From Rhizobium sp. RU33A (lineage in GTDB: Bacteria > Pseudomonadota > Alphaproteobacteria > Rhizobiales > Rhizobiaceae), in assembly GCF_900156055.1 (NCBI RefSeq), contig NZ_FTMQ01000001.1:682001-746000 (forward strand): a stretch of 64,000 nt of DNA, read 5' to 3'. Shown here in pieces: positions 21,047 through 31,243 of the stretch. The notes beneath the pieces are model-generated. The model saw only the letters and a list, made by a program, of their open reading frames with translations, did not search any database and had not been told where the DNA came from. Within the stretch, counting starts at the first letter, position 1. Each line of letters begins with the position of its first letter. The translations under genes and the position numbers were made by a program.

Positions 21047-22474
21047 TTGGCGGAGCGCAAGATTTTCGCAGGCCCCCGCGTCCGCCGCATCAGGAACGGC
21101 CTTGGCCTCACCCAGACGGCCATGGCCGAGGCACTGGACATCTCGCCGTCCTATCTCAACCTGATCGAGCGCAACCAGCGCCCCCTCACGGTCCAGCTGC
21201 TCTTGAAACTGGCCTCCGTTTACAAGGTTGATCTGGACGAGCTGCAGGGTGAGGCCGGTGGATCAACGAGCCAGCTGCGCGAGGTCTTCGCCGACCCCCT
21301 GCTGTCGGGCGAACTGCCCGGCGATCAGGAGCTGATCGAAGTGGCAGAAGCCGCCCCCAACGCCGCAAGCGGCATCGTCAAGCTCTACCGGGCTTACCGC
21401 GAGCAGGCGGCTCGGCTCTCCGATCTCGCCGATCTCCTCGCCCGCGAGGGGCACGAAACCTCTCTGTCAGGCGCGCGTCTGCCGATCGATGAAGTCCGAG
21501 AAGTCTTCGAACGCCGGCCCAACTATTTCGCGCGCCTTGATGAAGCCGCCGAGACCTTCCATGCGGGCCTGAGCCTCGCGCCCGGTGATGATCTCGCCGT
21601 CGCGCTGAAAGCTTGGCTGCGCTCCACCCATGGCATCGTGGTTCGCGCCTTGCCGGTGCAGACCATGCCGTCGCTGCGCCGCCGATACGACCGCCATTCA
21701 ATGCGTCTGTTCCTTTCCGAGCGCTTATCGCCCTTCGATCAGTCGCGCGAAGTGGCGATGGAGGTGGTGCTTCTGGCGCTGAGCGACCTTGTCCAGGCAG
21801 AGCTCGATGCGCTGGAGCTGTCCTCCGGTGAAGCGCGCCGCATCGCCCGTTTCGAGCTGGCGCGATACACGGCGCATGCACTGATGATGCCTTATGGCGC
21901 CTTCCTTTCGGCCGCGATCCGTGCCCGCTACGACATCGATGTGCTGCGTGCACGTTTCAATGTCTCCTTCGAGCAGGCCGCCAACCGCCTGACCATGCTG
22001 CAGCGTCCGGGTGCGACCGGTGTTTCCTTCTTCATGATGGAGATCGACAATGCCGGAAACCGCTTCCGCCGCGCCGGTGCGACAGGTTTTCCGCAGGCAA
22101 AGTTCGGCGGCGGCTGCCCCAAGCTCAATGTCCACGCCGCCTTCGCCCAGCCGGGACAGGTCCTCGTCGAGCAGGTGGAAATGCCGGATGGCAGCGGATT
22201 CGTGACGATCTCGCGCACCCTCGAAGGTCCGCAGGCCGGTTTCGGCGAGCGTATCAGGCGCACGGCACTCCTGGTCGGCTGCGATGCAGCAAGCCGCGAG
22301 GAGGTGGCCTATGCCGCCGCCTTGCCCGATCGATCGCAGCCGGCAATCGCGATCGGGCCCGCATGTCGGCTGTGTGAAAGATCTGGCTGTCTGGCGCGCG
22401 CCGAGCCGCCGCTCACCCGTCCGCTTGGTCTCGACGAGATGGTCACGGGCCTTTCGGCGTTCGATTTCCAATGA
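21047..22474 (+). CDS. RamB/ScfR-type XRE regulator of acyl/acetate metabolism
   Basis: This 475-residue regulator begins with an XRE helix-turn-helix (RRIRNGLGLTQTAMAEALDI, SPSYLNLIERNQRPL), has a central IrrE/ImmA-like region, and ends with a short-chain acyl regulator domain. That domain includes PKLNVHAAF, the paired cysteines of ACRLCERSGCLARAEPP and the LGLDEMVTGLSAFDF tail. Homologues (RamB, ScfR/PrpC-linked regulators) control acetate, propionate and glyoxylate genes, so aceA is the obvious target. The start codon is TTG 21047; AAAGGAG at the proper distance decides it. It reads away from aceA. Confidence 0.88.
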   Translation: MAERKIFAGPRVRRIRNGLGLTQTAMAEALDISPSYLNLIERNQRPLTVQLLLKLASVYKVDLDELQGEAGGSTSQLREVFADPLLSGELPGDQELIEVAEAAPNAASGIVKLYRAYREQAARLSDLADLLAREGHETSLSGARLPIDEVREVFERRPNYFARLDEAAETFHAGLSLAPGDDLAVALKAWLRSTHGIVVRALPVQTMPSLRRRYDRHSMRLFLSERLSPFDQSREVAMEVVLLALSDLVQAELDALELSSGEARRIARFELARYTAHALMMPYGAFLSAAIRARYDIDVLRARFNVSFEQAANRLTMLQRPGATGVSFFMMEIDNAGNRFRRAGATGFPQAKFGGGCPKLNVHAAFAQPGQVLVEQVEMPDGSGFVTISRTLEGPQAGFGERIRRTALLVGCDAASREEVAYAAALPDRSQPAIAIGPACRLCERSGCLARAEPPLTRPLGLDEMVTGLSAFDFQ

Positions 22475-22611
22475 AGCGGATACACCCGATAAAGCATTCG
22501 CGACTGCGAAGAATTTCGCTTGTCGCCTGCCCAATTCCTTTCTAGTCTCTTAAAAAATAACGGGAATGGCAAAGGGGGCTCTCCGCTCCCAAGGCTGGAA
22601 CAGGAGAAAAA

Positions 22612-23712
22612 ATGAAGGCTCATTTCATCCGTACGGCGTCAGTGGCTCTGGCGACGATCTTCATCGCATCGGCTGTCCAGGCGCAGGAACGCGTCGTCAA
22701 CGTCTACAACTGGTCGGATTATATCGACGAGTCCGTCCTTGCTGACTTCACCAAGGAAACCGGCATCAAGGTTGTCTACGACGTATTTGATTCCAACGAA
22801 CTGCTCGAAACCAAGCTGCTGGCTGGCGGCTCGGGCTATGACGTTGTCGTGCCGACGGCACCCTTCCTGGCGCGCCAGATCCAGGCCGGCGTCTTCCAGA
22901 AGCTCGACAAATCCAAGCTCACCAATCTGCCAAACCTCTGGCCGATGGTGTCCGAGCGCCTCGCGAAATACGACCCCGGCAACGAATATGCCGTCAATTA
23001 CATGTGGGGCACGACCGGCATCGGTTACAACGTCGCCAAGGTCAAGGAAGCACTGGGTGCCGATTTCACCGTCGATAGCTGGGATGCGATCTTCAAGCCT
23101 GAAAATGCCGAGAAGCTGAAGTCCTGCGGCATCAACATCCTTGACGCTTCGGACGAGACCTTCGCGATCGCGATGAACTATATCGGCAAGGACCCAGACA
23201 GCAAAGAATCCGCTGATCTGGAAGCCGGTGGCGAAGTCTACATGAAGATCCGCCCCTCGGTCCGCACCTTCAATTCCTCCGCCTACATCGACGATCTCGC
23301 AAACGGTGACGTCTGCATGACGATCGGCTGGTCCGGGGATATCCTGCAGGCCAAGGCACGAGCCGAGGAGGCCAATAACGGTGTCGAGATCAACTACGTG
23401 ATCCCGAAGGAAGGGACCTATATGTGGTTCGACAACATGGCGATCCCCGCGGATGCCAAAAACGTTGCCGAAGCGCATGAGTTCATCAACTTCCTGATGC
23501 GTCCTGATGTGATCGCCAAGGCCTCCAACTACGTCCAGTATGCCAACGGCAACCTGGCGTCGAAGGAGATGCTCGACCCCGAGGTCAAGGACAATCCGGC
23601 CGTTTATCCGCCGGAAGATGTCATGGCCAAGCTCTTCACCATTTCCCCTTATGGCCCGCGCGAACAACGCGTGTTGAACCGGGTCTGGACAACGATCAAG
23701 ACCGGCAACTGA
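22612..23712 (+). CDS. potF: Polyamine ABC transporter substrate-binding protein
   Basis: This 366-residue periplasmic protein has a signal peptide (TASVALATIFIASAVQAQE, cleaved near residue 24) and the PotD/PotF-family pattern: VVNVYNWSDYIDESVLADF, ETGIKVVYDVFDSNELLETK, YDVVVPTAPFLARQI, NYMWGTTGIGYNV and IPKEGTYMWFDNMAIP. The aromatic and acidic residues in these segments form the polyamine pocket in PotF. ATG 22612 follows AGGAG. It heads a plus-strand set with an ATPase and two permeases (22612-26700). A hairpin after its stop codon probably keeps its transcript more abundant. Confidence 0.93.
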   Translation: MKAHFIRTASVALATIFIASAVQAQERVVNVYNWSDYIDESVLADFTKETGIKVVYDVFDSNELLETKLLAGGSGYDVVVPTAPFLARQIQAGVFQKLDKSKLTNLPNLWPMVSERLAKYDPGNEYAVNYMWGTTGIGYNVAKVKEALGADFTVDSWDAIFKPENAEKLKSCGINILDASDETFAIAMNYIGKDPDSKESADLEAGGEVYMKIRPSVRTFNSSAYIDDLANGDVCMTIGWSGDILQAKARAEEANNGVEINYVIPKEGTYMWFDNMAIPADAKNVAEAHEFINFLMRPDVIAKASNYVQYANGNLASKEMLDPEVKDNPAVYPPEDVMAKLFTISPYGPREQRVLNRVWTTIKTGN

Positions 23713-23725
23713 TCAAACACTGAAA

Positions 23726-23752
23726 TCGCCGGGCGCCACAAACGCCCGGCGA
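23726..23752 (+). other. Intercistronic stem-loop potF-potG
   Basis: A perfect stem (TCGCCGGGCG, 7-base loop, CGCCCGGCGA) sits just after the binding-protein stop codon and has no T-run. Such hairpins commonly protect the binding-protein part of an ABC transporter mRNA or partly attenuate transcription into the membrane components. Confidence 0.65.
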
Positions 23753-23797
23753 ATTGCTTTAGGTGTAGGGGCAACAATAAGAACGGCTGGGTTGGTA

Positions 23798-24952
23798 ATG
23801 GCGAAGACACTGGGGCCTGTTAAGCGTAAATTCTCTCCTTGGACCGATCCGGATGCCGTTCCATTCATCCGCTTCGAAAACGTCACGAAGCGTTTCGGCG
23901 ATTTCGTGGCTGTCGATAATCTGAGCCTCGACATCTACGAGCGCGAATTCTTCTCGCTGCTCGGCCCCTCGGGCTGCGGAAAGACCACGCTGATGCGCAT
24001 GCTGGCCGGCTTCGAGGAGCCGACCTCCGGTCGCATCCTCCTGCAGGGGCAGGATCTGTCGGGCGTGCCGCCCTACAAGCGTCCGACCAACATGATGTTC
24101 CAGTCCTACGCGCTCTTCCCGCATATGTCGGTGGAAAAGAACATCGCCTTTGGTCTTGAACAGGATAACCTGCCGAGGGCGGAGATCGACGCGCGCGTCC
24201 AGGAAATGCTGAAGCTGGTCAAGCTCGATCAGTTCGCCAAGCGCAAGCCCAACCAGCTCTCCGGTGGCCAGCGCCAGCGCGTGGCGCTCGCCCGTTCGCT
24301 CGCCAAGCGTCCCAAGGTGCTGCTGCTCGACGAGCCGCTCGGGGCCCTGGATCGCAAGCTGCGCGAAGAAACCCAGTTCGAACTGATGGACATTCAGACC
24401 AAGCTCGGCCTGACCTTCCTGATCGTCACCCATGACCAGGAAGAGGCGATGACCGTCTCGGATCGCATCGCGGTCATGGACAAGGGTATCCTCGTCCAGG
24501 TGGCGACGCCGGCTGAGATCTATGAGGCGCCCAATTCGCGCTACGTTGCCGACTTCATCGGTGACATCAACATCCTCGAGGCCAAGCTTGAATCCAAGGA
24601 ACGCCAAGGGTCCGAAGACCTTGTCCGCATCGATAGCGAAGGCGTGAAAATTACCGTCGAGCAGGCTTGCGAGGCGAACAAGGGAGACGCGGTCGCCTTT
24701 GCCATCCGACCCGAGAAGGTGCGCATCTCCAGCACCCAGCCAGAAGGCGCGGTGGCAAATGCCCTGTATGGCGAGGTCTGGGACATCGGCTATCTCGGCG
24801 ACTTCTCGGTCTTCATCGTCCGTCTCGACGACGGCCGCATGTTCCGCGCCGCCCAGGCCAACGTCTCGCGGCTTGTCGATCGTCCGATCACCTTCGGCGA
24901 CATGGTCTGGTTGTCCTGGTCGGCCGATGCCGGCCTTGTTTTGACACGCTGA
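23798..24952 (+). CDS. potG: Polyamine ABC transporter ATP-binding protein
   Basis: The 384-residue ATPase has Walker A (GPSGCGKTTLMRML), Q-loop (MMFQSYALFPHMSV), the signature LSGGQRQRVALARSLAKR, Walker B (VLLLDEPLGALD) and the H-loop (LIVTHDQEEAM). A C-terminal TOBE region (about residues 295-380) completes it. It powers uptake with the two permeases that follow. ATG 23798 is chosen over a TTG two codons earlier; neither has a strong ribosome binding site, as expected for a gene read from a coupled message. The N-terminal extension (about 25 residues) is usual for PotG. Confidence 0.93.
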   Translation: MAKTLGPVKRKFSPWTDPDAVPFIRFENVTKRFGDFVAVDNLSLDIYEREFFSLLGPSGCGKTTLMRMLAGFEEPTSGRILLQGQDLSGVPPYKRPTNMMFQSYALFPHMSVEKNIAFGLEQDNLPRAEIDARVQEMLKLVKLDQFAKRKPNQLSGGQRQRVALARSLAKRPKVLLLDEPLGALDRKLREETQFELMDIQTKLGLTFLIVTHDQEEAMTVSDRIAVMDKGILVQVATPAEIYEAPNSRYVADFIGDINILEAKLESKERQGSEDLVRIDSEGVKITVEQACEANKGDAVAFAIRPEKVRISSTQPEGAVANALYGEVWDIGYLGDFSVFIVRLDDGRMFRAAQANVSRLVDRPITFGDMVWLSWSADAGLVLTR

Positions 24953-24962
24953 GGGGGCAAGA

Positions 24963-25868
24963 ATGGCCGATACCGTCGCCCCCTCGAAGCCCGGATCAGC
25001 CAAATGGCTGGTCGTCATCATTCCCTATCTGTGGATGGTGCTCTTCTTCCTGACGCCATTCCTGATCATCGTGAAGATCTCGCTGTCCGACACGGCGATC
25101 GCCATGCCGCCCTACACGCCGGTATTGGAAGGTTTCGCAGCGATCGGCGATTTCATAAGCCAGCTCGATTTCGAGAATTACATCTTCCTCACGGAAGACT
25201 CTCTCTATTTCAACGCCTATGTCTCGTCGCTGCGCATTGCGCTGATTTCGACCTTCCTTCTGCTGCTGATCGGCTATCCCATGGCATTGGCCATGGCACG
25301 CGCCTCGGTCACCATCCGGCCGACGCTTGTGATGCTGGTCATCCTGCCCTTCTGGACCTCGTTCCTGATCCGCGTCTATGCCTGGATCGGCATCCTGAAG
25401 CCGGAAGGGCTGCTGACCGTGCTCTTGCAATCGCTCGGCCTGATGGACGAAGGCAGCCAGGTGCAGATCTTCCGCACAGAGATCGCTGTCTTCATCGGCA
25501 TCGTCTATTCCTACCTGCCCTTCATGGTCCTGCCGCTCTATGCTGCACTGGAGAAGATGGACGGTACGCTGCTCGAAGCCGCGAGCGATCTCGGTTGCCC
25601 GCCCTGGAAGGCCTTCTGGAAGATCACCTTCCCGCTGTCGATACCGGGTGTCATCGCCGGCTCGATGATCTGCTTCATCCCGATCACAGGCGAATTCGTC
25701 ATCCCCGATCTGCTTGGTGGCGCCGACACGCTGATGATCGGCAAGACGCTGTGGACCGAATTCTTCGGCAATCGCGACTGGCCGCTCGCCTCAGCCGTGG
25801 CCGTCCTGCTGCTCCTCATTCTGGTCGTGCCCATCGCCATCTTCCAGAACCAGCAGCAGAAATTGTGA
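24963..25868 (+). CDS. potH: Polyamine ABC transporter permease (PotB/PotH type)
   Basis: This 301-residue inner-membrane protein has six predicted helices. The first is WLVVIIPYLWMVLFFLTPFL near residues 17-40. The EAA loop that contacts the ATPase is EAASDLGCPPWKAFWKITFP. TSFLIRVYAWIGIL and FVIPDLLGG are typical of PotB/PotH. It lies 10 bases after the ATPase gene and 10 before the second permease. Confidence 0.93.
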   Translation: MADTVAPSKPGSAKWLVVIIPYLWMVLFFLTPFLIIVKISLSDTAIAMPPYTPVLEGFAAIGDFISQLDFENYIFLTEDSLYFNAYVSSLRIALISTFLLLLIGYPMALAMARASVTIRPTLVMLVILPFWTSFLIRVYAWIGILKPEGLLTVLLQSLGLMDEGSQVQIFRTEIAVFIGIVYSYLPFMVLPLYAALEKMDGTLLEAASDLGCPPWKAFWKITFPLSIPGVIAGSMICFIPITGEFVIPDLLGGADTLMIGKTLWTEFFGNRDWPLASAVAVLLLLILVVPIAIFQNQQQKL

Positions 25869-25878
25869 GGGCGGACCG

Positions 25879-26700
25879 ATGAGACCTGGAAAATTCGACG
25901 CGACCGTTCTCACACTCAGTTTTGCCTTTCTCTACATCCCGATCCTGATCCTGGTGATCTACTCCTTCAACGAGTCGAAACTGGTGACGGTCTGGGGCGG
26001 CTTCTCGCTCAAATGGTATGGCGAGATGTGGCGCAATGCCGGCTTGATGAGCGCGGCCTGGGTGACACTGCAGGTCGGTCTTCTCAGCGCGACACTCGGC
26101 ACGATCCTTGGCACGCTGGCCGCCCTCACACTCGTTCGCTATACACGCTTCAAGGGGCGGCTGCTGTTCTCCGGCATGGTCTATGCACCGCTCGTCATGC
26201 CTGAGGTGATCACCGGCCTGTCGCTGCTCTTGCTCTTCGTCGCCATCGGCATCGATCGCGGTCTGATGACCGTCGTCATCGCCCACACGACCTTCACCAT
26301 GTGCTACGTGGCGATCGTCGTGCAGTCGCGCCTGCTGACCTTCGATACGAGCCTCGAGGAAGCCGCGCAGGATCTCGGCTGCCCGCCGGTCAAGACCTTC
26401 TTCAAGGTCACCCTGCCGCTGATCCTGCCCGCCGTCATCTCCGGCTGGATGCTCGCCTTCACGCTCTCGCTGGACGATCTCGTCATCGCAAGCTTCACCA
26501 CCGGTCCAGGTGCCACAACGCTGCCGATCAAGATCTACTCGCAGGTTCGCCTCGGCGTAACACCCGAGATCAATGCCATCTGCACGGTCCTCATTGGCAT
26601 CGTCACGATCGGTGTTATCATCGCCTCGATCGGGACAAAACAGCGCGAGCTTCAGCGGCAGCGTGACGAACATGTCGCCGCGCGGGGCACACTGGCCTGA
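25879..26700 (+). CDS. potI: Polyamine ABC transporter permease (PotC/PotI type)
   Basis: The second permease (273 residues) has six helices, beginning with LSFAFLYIPILILVIYSF and then NESKLVTVWGGFSLKWY, a diagnostic PotC/PotI stretch. Its EAA loop is EAAQDLGCPPVKTFFKVTLP, and SLDDLVIASFTTGPGATTLP follows. It completes the importer whose cargo would feed the two PuuA/PuuB sets in this window. The last about 20 residues are basic and cytoplasmic. No clear terminator follows; a convergent small gene ends 20 bases away. Confidence 0.93.
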   Translation: MRPGKFDATVLTLSFAFLYIPILILVIYSFNESKLVTVWGGFSLKWYGEMWRNAGLMSAAWVTLQVGLLSATLGTILGTLAALTLVRYTRFKGRLLFSGMVYAPLVMPEVITGLSLLLLFVAIGIDRGLMTVVIAHTTFTMCYVAIVVQSRLLTFDTSLEEAAQDLGCPPVKTFFKVTLPLILPAVISGWMLAFTLSLDDLVIASFTTGPGATTLPIKIYSQVRLGVTPEINAICTVLIGIVTIGVIIASIGTKQRELQRQRDEHVAARGTLA

Positions 26701-26719
26701 GCCTGCGGAACAGGATGTG

Positions 26720-26962
26720 TCAGCCCCGCGGCGGCATCAGGATATAGGTGACCAGCCAGATCGGCAGGATTACCACGGCCCCTATCACCATGCGCGGTGC
26801 CGCCCAGGCGAAGGCTGAGACCATGCCATTGTGCAGTTTCTCGGCCGTCACCCCGAGGAAGTCCATGACCGATCTGGGCGTGATGCCGAAGATGGACAAC
26901 AGGCTGCCGGCCAGCAGCGATGCCAGAGCCAGTTTCAGAAAACCCGACAGCACTGTTTGCAC
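26720..26962 (-). CDS. Small two-helix membrane protein (DUF6460-like)
   Basis: The 80-residue product has two hydrophobic segments: FLKLALASLLAGSLLSIFG (near residues 8-26) and MVIGAVVILPIWLVTYILMPP at the C-terminus. Between them lies ITPRSVMDFLGVTAEKL. That layout and the LALASLLxGxxLSxxGITP pattern fit DUF6460, a family of small rhizobial membrane proteins of unknown role. It stands alone between convergent potI and the AsmA-like gene upstream in the same direction. Confidence 0.7.
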   Translation of the reverse strand: MQTVLSGFLKLALASLLAGSLLSIFGITPRSVMDFLGVTAEKLHNGMVSAFAWAAPRMVIGAVVILPIWLVTYILMPPRG

Positions 26963-27046
26963 TAGCCGTCCCCCCCAACCTGTGATTCGTCCATTCTAGT
27001 ATTTGAGTTTTCGAATGGAACAGTCAGGCAGCGGCGCTTCGGACCT

Positions 27047-28858
27047 TTATTGCCCTGGGGCGGGCCGAGCGGGGATAGGCGAAATGACGGGATCGCTCCA
27101 GGCGCCACCAATGAAGAAGCTGAGCGGAGGTCGGGCCTGGTCGTCGTTGCTGGGAATTGAAAGCGCGCCTGTCAGCGCCAGTGCCTGGCGGCTGTAGGGA
27201 ATGATGCCTGCAAGGTCGAGCTTTTCTTGCTCGCCGATGATTTCAGCCCGTTCGACTTCCGCCGACCCATCGGAAAAACTGACGACGATGTCCAGCGTGC
27301 GGTAATCGAAGCCGTCGTTTCCTGTGGCGCTCAGCTGGAAGTAAGCCCGGTCGGCCGCAAGCCGCCGCAAGCCATCTGCGCTGAAGCCGGCAACCTGCCC
27401 GTTGTCCGAGGCAATCGTCAGCTTGCCGGACATGGCCTCTACGTTCTGCTGCCATCCGGTCCCGACAAGTTTCGCATTGAAGCCGACTGATCCGGTCCCC
27501 TTGAGTGACGGGCCCCCGTCGAGTGAGAGGCGCGACATCAGATCTCCGAGATCGACGCGGGTCATCGTGACCGCGACGTCGGCGCCTTTGTCGAAACCTT
27601 CTCCCGTGCCGCTCAGTCGGGCGGCAATCGTCCCGCCGAGGAAGCGCGTGTCGGCGATTACAAGGTTCAGCGCGTCACCCCGACCGATGAGGCTTGCCCC
27701 GAGGTCACTCATGGGAAAGCCGCCGAAAGCGGCCGTGGCTGCGGAAAGGCGCAGGTCGATGTCGAGCCAACGGGTGAGGCCGGGCAGGCGAACATTCGCC
27801 CGGTCACCGACATTGATGGACAGGGCCTGAAGCATATCGTCCAGTTGAAGATGGTCGATGGCAAGCGTGCTGCTCAGGAGGGGGCGCTCGCCGGGACGAT
27901 TTTTGAGCGCCAGGATGCCGTCACCGCGGCTATCGTTGATCTCGAAGTCGAGATCCTCGAAGCGCCATTCGTCCTCGGCATTCGTCACCCGCGCCTGGAT
28001 GGCGGCGGTTCGCCAGCGTTCGGTTCCGGCAAGGCGAAGGCCGAGGGCCGCAGCCGTTTTGGGAACATCGGAGATGCGAATGTTGATATCGGTGTTTTCG
28101 GCGCTCGCCTGACGCAGGCTAACGGTTCCGCGAACTTCTGCGCTCAAATCCGCAATCGAGGCGGATGCATCAACCCGGCTCGCCGCTCCGCCGATCAGGA
28201 CCAACGGCGTCGGCGTCTGGAGTTTGACCGAAACCGGAGTGTCGCCCAGCCGAAAACGTCCCTGGCCGGACAGGGGCGCTGCAAGACCTGGCCAATCGAT
28301 GTTCGCATTGACGCCGCTTGCAACGAAAGACGCGCCGCTGGCGACATCGGTCAGCGTGACCTCGCCATCGATGATTTCGACCGATCCGATTTCCGCATCG
28401 TCGGCGGCACCGTTTGTCTGAGCGCCGGGCGTGGCGGCCACTGCGGCGCGGACCGCATCGCTCAAGACGCCTTGATCGCTCCAGTCGAGCCCGCCATCGA
28501 CACCGCGCCAGACCTGGATCCGCGGGCGCTCCAGGCGAAACGCGCTGAAGTCGGGCCGGCCGGCAAGCGCGGAGATCAGGCCGAACCGCGCAGACAGTCG
28601 GTCGACCTCCCCAAGCGTCTCCAGTTCGCCATTGGAAATGCGCGTCACTTTGATGCCGGTCAACGTGATTTCGGGCTGCGGCCAGAAGCCGATATCGGCA
28701 ACGTCGTCGATCGTGACTTCGTGTCCGACCCAGGCCGCAATCGACGAGGCGATGGCAGATCGCACCACGGAACTCGACACGAGATAAGGGGCGCTGAGCC
28801 GCAGGACGACCGATACGGCTAAGATGACAGCGGCAATCAGCAAGGCGAGCTTGAGCAT
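27047..28858 (-). CDS. AsmA-family envelope protein
   Basis: The protein (603 residues from ATG 28858) starts with one membrane helix (LALLIAAVILAVSVVLRL) and is otherwise a long periplasmic beta-rich chain. It has the AsmA pattern: IDDVADIGFWPQPEITLTGI and FSAFRLERPRIQVWRG near the N-terminus, and a C-terminal AsmA repeat (MSGKLTIASDNGQVAGFSAD, LDLAGIIPYSRQALALTGAL). AsmA-like proteins are linked to outer-membrane homeostasis and lipid transport. An in-frame ATG at 28930 would add 24 basic residues ([12 protein letters not shown]...). Neither start has a good ribosome binding site. It diverges from acetoacetyl-CoA synthetase. Confidence 0.85.
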   Translation of the reverse strand: MLKLALLIAAVILAVSVVLRLSAPYLVSSSVVRSAIASSIAAWVGHEVTIDDVADIGFWPQPEITLTGIKVTRISNGELETLGEVDRLSARFGLISALAGRPDFSAFRLERPRIQVWRGVDGGLDWSDQGVLSDAVRAAVAATPGAQTNGAADDAEIGSVEIIDGEVTLTDVASGASFVASGVNANIDWPGLAAPLSGQGRFRLGDTPVSVKLQTPTPLVLIGGAASRVDASASIADLSAEVRGTVSLRQASAENTDINIRISDVPKTAAALGLRLAGTERWRTAAIQARVTNAEDEWRFEDLDFEINDSRGDGILALKNRPGERPLLSSTLAIDHLQLDDMLQALSINVGDRANVRLPGLTRWLDIDLRLSAATAAFGGFPMSDLGASLIGRGDALNLVIADTRFLGGTIAARLSGTGEGFDKGADVAVTMTRVDLGDLMSRLSLDGGPSLKGTGSVGFNAKLVGTGWQQNVEAMSGKLTIASDNGQVAGFSADGLRRLAADRAYFQLSATGNDGFDYRTLDIVVSFSDGSAEVERAEIIGEQEKLDLAGIIPYSRQALALTGALSIPSNDDQARPPLSFFIGGAWSDPVISPIPARPAPGQ

Positions 28859-29083
28859 GCCCCTCCGCCGGCCATGCGGCCAGCGGGAGGAGGGGCGTGA
28901 AGGATGATCGCCACGTCCTGGATTTCGCATGCCCTGATGAAGGTCCTGAGGTTTCGTGAACTTCTGCGCGGATATAGGAAATTGCCCTCTGGTGCAAATG
29001 TCAGACCATATTCCAAGCCGCACGCGTCTGTATATTGCATTGCCGCATGCTATAGAAAGACCATGCGCTTGAGGAGGATCAGC

Positions 29084-31036
29084 ATGACCGGACAAAAAGC
29101 CCTTTGGACACCGTCTGAAGATTTCAAGGCGAAACAGCCGCTTACCCTGTTCATGCAGTGGTGCAGCGAGAGCCTTGGCCGGAGCTTTGCGGATTATGAT
29201 GATTTTCATCGCTGGTCGATCGACGACCGCGCTGCGTTCTGGTCTGCAGTCTGGGATTATTGTGGCGTCCTCGGCGACAAAGGCGATGTGGCGCTGTCTG
29301 ACGGCGATGAAATGCTGAAGGCGCGCTTCTTCCCCGAAGCGCGACTGAATTTCGCCGAGAACCTGCTCGCCCATGCAGGCGAGGGCGATGCGCTGATCTT
29401 TCGGGGCGAGAACAAGGTCGCGGATCGGTGGTCCTGGTCTCGACTGACTGCGACGGTATCCCGCCTGCAGCAGGCGCTTTCCGCCATGGGCATCGGTGAA
29501 GGTGACCGTGTGGCGGCCATGATGCCGAACATGCCGGAGACGGTCGCCCTGATGCTGGCTGTCACCTCACTCGGTGCAATCTGGTCCTCCTGCTCCCCCG
29601 ACTTCGGTGATCAGGGCGTGCTCGATCGTTTCGGCCAGATCGAGCCGAAGCTCTTCGTCGCCTGTGACGGCTATTGGTATAACGGCAAGCGCCAGGACGT
29701 CTCCGACAAGATCGTCGCCGTGGCCGCCAAGCTCGATGTGCCGGTGCTCGTCGTTCCCTATGCAGGAGATACGGCGGCGCTGATCGAGCGCTTGCCAGAT
29801 GGCCGTAGCTTCGAACAGTTCATTACCGATTTCTCGGTCAAGGACATCGAATATCGCCGTCTGCCGTTCTCCCATCCCATCTACATCCTCTTCTCTTCCG
29901 GCACGACCGGCGTGCCGAAATGCATCGTCCATTCGGCCGGCGGCACGCTGTTGCAGCATCTGAAGGAGCATCGTTTCCATTGCGGGCTTGAGGCTGGAGA
30001 GCGGCTTTTCTACTTCACTACCTGCGGCTGGATGATGTGGAACTGGCTCGTCTCTGGTCTCGCCTGTGGCGCCACCCTCTGCCTCTACGATGGCTCGCCC
30101 TTCTATCCCGACGGCAATGTCTTGTTCGACTACGCCGCGACCGAGAAATTCGTGATCTTCGGCACATCGGCCAAATACATCGATGCCGTCCGCAAGGGCG
30201 GCCTCGTGCCGAAGACCTCCCATGATCTGTCGAGCCTGAGGTTGATGACCTCGACCGGTTCGCCGCTCTCGCCGGAAGGTTTCTCCTTCGTCTATGAGGG
30301 CATCAAGGACGACATCCAGCTTGCCTCCATTTCCGGCGGTACCGACATCGTGTCCTGTTTCGTGCTCGGCAATCCGCTGAAGCCCGTCTGGCGTGGCGAA
30401 ATCCAGGGGCCTGGCCTAGGGCTTGCGGTTGAGGTCTGGGATGACGACGGCAAACCGATCCGCGGCGAGAAGGGCGAACTGATCTGTGCCAAGGCCTTCC
30501 CGTCCATGCCGGTGATGTTCTGGAACGATCCCGATGGCGCCAAGTATCGTGCCGCCTATTTCGAACGCTTCGACAACACCTGGTGCCATGGCGACTTTGC
30601 CGAATGGACCGAGCATGACGGGATTGTCATCCATGGTCGTTCGGACGCGACCCTGAATCCCGGCGGTGTCCGGATCGGGACGGCCGAGATCTACAACCAG
30701 GTTGAAAAGCTCGACGAAGTGGTCGAGGCGATCTGCATCGGTCAGGACTGGGATGACGATGTCCGCGTCATCCTATTCGTGCGCCTTGCGCCGGGCCTGT
30801 CTCTGACCGAAGAGCTCGACAAGAAGATCAAGACGCAGATCCGCACCGGCGCCTCGCCGCGTCACGTCCCGGCCAAGATCATTCAGGTGGACGATATTCC
30901 CCGCACCAAGTCCGGCAAGATCGTCGAGCTTGCCGTGCGCGAGGTGGTGCACGGACGCCCGGTCAAGAACCAGGAAGCGCTCGCCAATCCGGAAGCGCTC
31001 GCCCTGTTCGCCGATCTGCAGCAACTGCGCTCCTGA
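29084..31036 (+). CDS. aacS: Acetoacetyl-CoA synthetase
   Basis: AacS activates acetoacetate to acetoacetyl-CoA with ATP, allowing use of ketone bodies and PHB breakdown products. The 650-residue length is typical. Motifs of the acyl-adenylate family are clear: [20 protein letters not shown] (P-loop), [55 protein letters not shown] and the acetylatable lysine in [13 protein letters not shown]. The pattern [19 protein letters not shown] distinguishes acetoacetyl-CoA from acetyl-CoA synthetases. ATG 29084 follows GAGGAGG. With the phasin and isocitrate lyase nearby it fits a carbon-storage theme. Confidence 0.95.
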   Translation: MTGQKALWTPSEDFKAKQPLTLFMQWCSESLGRSFADYDDFHRWSIDDRAAFWSAVWDYCGVLGDKGDVALSDGDEMLKARFFPEARLNFAENLLAHAGEGDALIFRGENKVADRWSWSRLTATVSRLQQALSAMGIGEGDRVAAMMPNMPETVALMLAVTSLGAIWSSCSPDFGDQGVLDRFGQIEPKLFVACDGYWYNGKRQDVSDKIVAVAAKLDVPVLVVPYAGDTAALIERLPDGRSFEQFITDFSVKDIEYRRLPFSHPIYILFSSGTTGVPKCIVHSAGGTLLQHLKEHRFHCGLEAGERLFYFTTCGWMMWNWLVSGLACGATLCLYDGSPFYPDGNVLFDYAATEKFVIFGTSAKYIDAVRKGGLVPKTSHDLSSLRLMTSTGSPLSPEGFSFVYEGIKDDIQLASISGGTDIVSCFVLGNPLKPVWRGEIQGPGLGLAVEVWDDDGKPIRGEKGELICAKAFPSMPVMFWNDPDGAKYRAAYFERFDNTWCHGDFAEWTEHDGIVIHGRSDATLNPGGVRIGTAEIYNQVEKLDEVVEAICIGQDWDDDVRVILFVRLAPGLSLTEELDKKIKTQIRTGASPRHVPAKIIQVDDIPRTKSGKIVELAVREVVHGRPVKNQEALANPEALALFADLQQLRS

Positions 31037-31243
31037 CGAAAAAGTGTCCCGAAACACAGCAATATCAGGGCAATACCTCAAATGTTGGGTAGCTGGTGGC
31101 GCTGACGGGTAAGGATCTCTTAACTGGCATTCGGCAAGACTGAGGGCAACTTGGAGATGCGCGATCAGACCCAGTGAGGCCGCAAGATGGGCCTCCGAGA
31201 AAAAGTCGATCGCTCGAGTACTCCGGTTCGACAGCATTGACTC

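Noticed and set aside
27845..28822. A 325-residue plus-strand frame opposite the AsmA-like gene
   Set aside because: No ribosome binding site or domain; the minus-strand protein has a signal-anchor and AsmA pattern.
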